Origin: Sediminibacterium ginsengisoli
Lineage (GTDB): Bacteria; Bacteroidota; Bacteroidia; Chitinophagales; Chitinophagaceae
Length of the DNA: 5,708 nucleotides
NCBI GenBank assembly: GCA_943326215.1
Contig: CALPSK010000067.1
Span: 1 to 5,708, forward strand
Reading direction: 5' to 3'
Part shown: piece by piece, positions 4,924 to 5,708 of the stretch
Position numbering within the stretch: the first letter of the stretch is position 1
Layout of the letters: every line of letters begins with the position of its first letter
The notes under the pieces: generated by a model
The model's input: the letters and a program-made list of their open reading frames with translations, nothing else
The model's database searches: none
Told to the model about the DNA's origin: nothing
Position numbers and translations under genes: made by a program

Positions 4924-5708
4924 ATGAGTCAATCGCTATCAGAACAGGAAATTATAAGACGTGAAAAATTACAGCATTTAGAGGCGGCAGGTATTAATCC
5001 CTATCCCGCTCCTTTATACCCCGTTTCTCATTATTCTAATGATATCAAGGAAAACTATACAGAAGAAAACAAGGAAAAATATGCCGCTGTTTGTGTAGCA
5101 GGCAGAATTATGAGTGTGAATGATAAGGGCAAGGTATTGTTTGTTAAAATACAAGATGATAAGGGCATTTTACAACTATATATTAAAAGAGATGAAATTT
5201 GCCCGGGTGAAGACAAATCTTATTGGGATGCTATTACTAAAAATGGAATGGACCTAGGAGATATTATTGGATCTACTGGTTATGTATTTATTACAAAAAC
5301 GGGTGAGACCTCAGTTCACTCAAGCACCGTTACTTTACTTGCAAAATCTTTAAAGCCACTTCCGGTGGTGAAAAGAGATGAAGAAGGAAATGTATTTGAT
5401 GCAGTGACCGATCCTGAATTTAGATATCGTCAACGCTATGCGGATTTAATTATTAATCCTTCCGTAAAAGAAACTTTTGCAAAGCGTACCTTACTAATGA
5501 CCACTATTCGTGAATTTTTAAATACAAGAGGGGCTTTAGAAGTAGACACACCTGTACTACAAGCTATCCCAGGAGGCGCTGCAGCAAGGCCTTTCGCGAC
5601 ACATCACAATGCATTAGATGTTCCTTTTTATTTACGTATTGCCAATGAATTGTATTTAAAAAGATTAATAGTAGGTGGATTTGAATGGGTATATGAGTTT
5701 AGTAGAAA
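4924..5708 (+). CDS. lysS: Lysyl-tRNA synthetase class II, N-terminal part (3' end outside the window)
   Basis: Cytoplasmic class II aminoacyl-tRNA synthetase that charges tRNA-Lys. From the ATG at 4924, 261 codons are open to the window edge, about half of the usual 500 residues or more. After an N-terminal helix (IIRREKLQHLEAAGINPYP) comes the OB-fold anticodon-binding domain (about residues 56-143), with VAGRIMSVNDKGKVLFVKIQD. The linker TDPEFRYRQRYADLI leads into motif 1 (about 184-210, ending EVDTPVLQ). IPGGAAARPFATHHNALD and YLRIANELYLKRLIVGGFE follow, with the beginning of motif 2 (VYEFSR) at the edge. Motif 3 is outside. The start is supported by the conserved N-terminal layout and by a TACTTTTG promoter element 19 nt upstream; there is no Shine-Dalgarno, as is normal in Bacteroidota. 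The linker PVVKRDEEGNVFDA has the form seen in Bacteroidota LysRS. Confidence 0.96.
   Translation, partial: MSQSLSEQEIIRREKLQHLEAAGINPYPAPLYPVSHYSNDIKENYTEENKEKYAAVCVAGRIMSVNDKGKVLFVKIQDDKGILQLYIKRDEICPGEDKSYWDAITKNGMDLGDIIGSTGYVFITKTGETSVHSSTVTLLAKSLKPLPVVKRDEEGNVFDAVTDPEFRYRQRYADLIINPSVKETFAKRTLLMTTIREFLNTRGALEVDTPVLQAIPGGAAARPFATHHNALDVPFYLRIANELYLKRLIVGGFEWVYEFSR

Overview
The window reads as ordinary chromosomal DNA of a low-GC member of the Bacteroidota, probably close to Chitinophagaceae. This is inferred from the style of the CysRS, LysRS, RluE and LpxD-like proteins, from the near absence of Shine-Dalgarno sequences, and from TAnnTTTG promoter elements. No mobile element, CRISPR array, tRNA or rRNA was seen.

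Layout, left to right. The 3' part of cysS (+, cut by the left edge) converges on a small MerC-domain membrane protein gene (-). That gene is divergent from a two-gene unit (+): an SCO1/SenC copper-chaperone-like protein, followed after 3 nt by an NAD(P)-dependent extended SDR. The SDR gene converges on an LpxD-like acyltransferase gene (-). Next comes an unusually AT-rich spacer of about 390-430 bp, then a 23S rRNA pseudouridine synthase of the RluE type (+) and the 5' part of lysS (+, cut by the right edge).

Functional themes. cysS, rluE and lysS serve translation. The SCO protein and the MerC protein suggest metal handling at the membrane, and a 25-bp dyad (CCCTAAA...TTTAGGG) lies between these two divergent genes. 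The LpxD-like protein belongs to lipid A-type acyl transfer, but it lacks the second histidine of classical LpxD and is probably the Bacteroidota paralogue.

Most of the unexplained structure is in the spacer at 3863-4296. It holds a stretch of about 17-18% G+C, a perfect DnaA-box consensus on the minus strand, two short perfect palindromes, and a 15-bp RNA hairpin (with four G-U pairs, so specific to the plus strand). That hairpin encloses the only Shine-Dalgarno-like motif and the upstream TTG start candidate of rluE. It is the best candidate here for an undescribed element, either a structured leader controlling rluE or a small RNA. I found no clear new multi-gene system.
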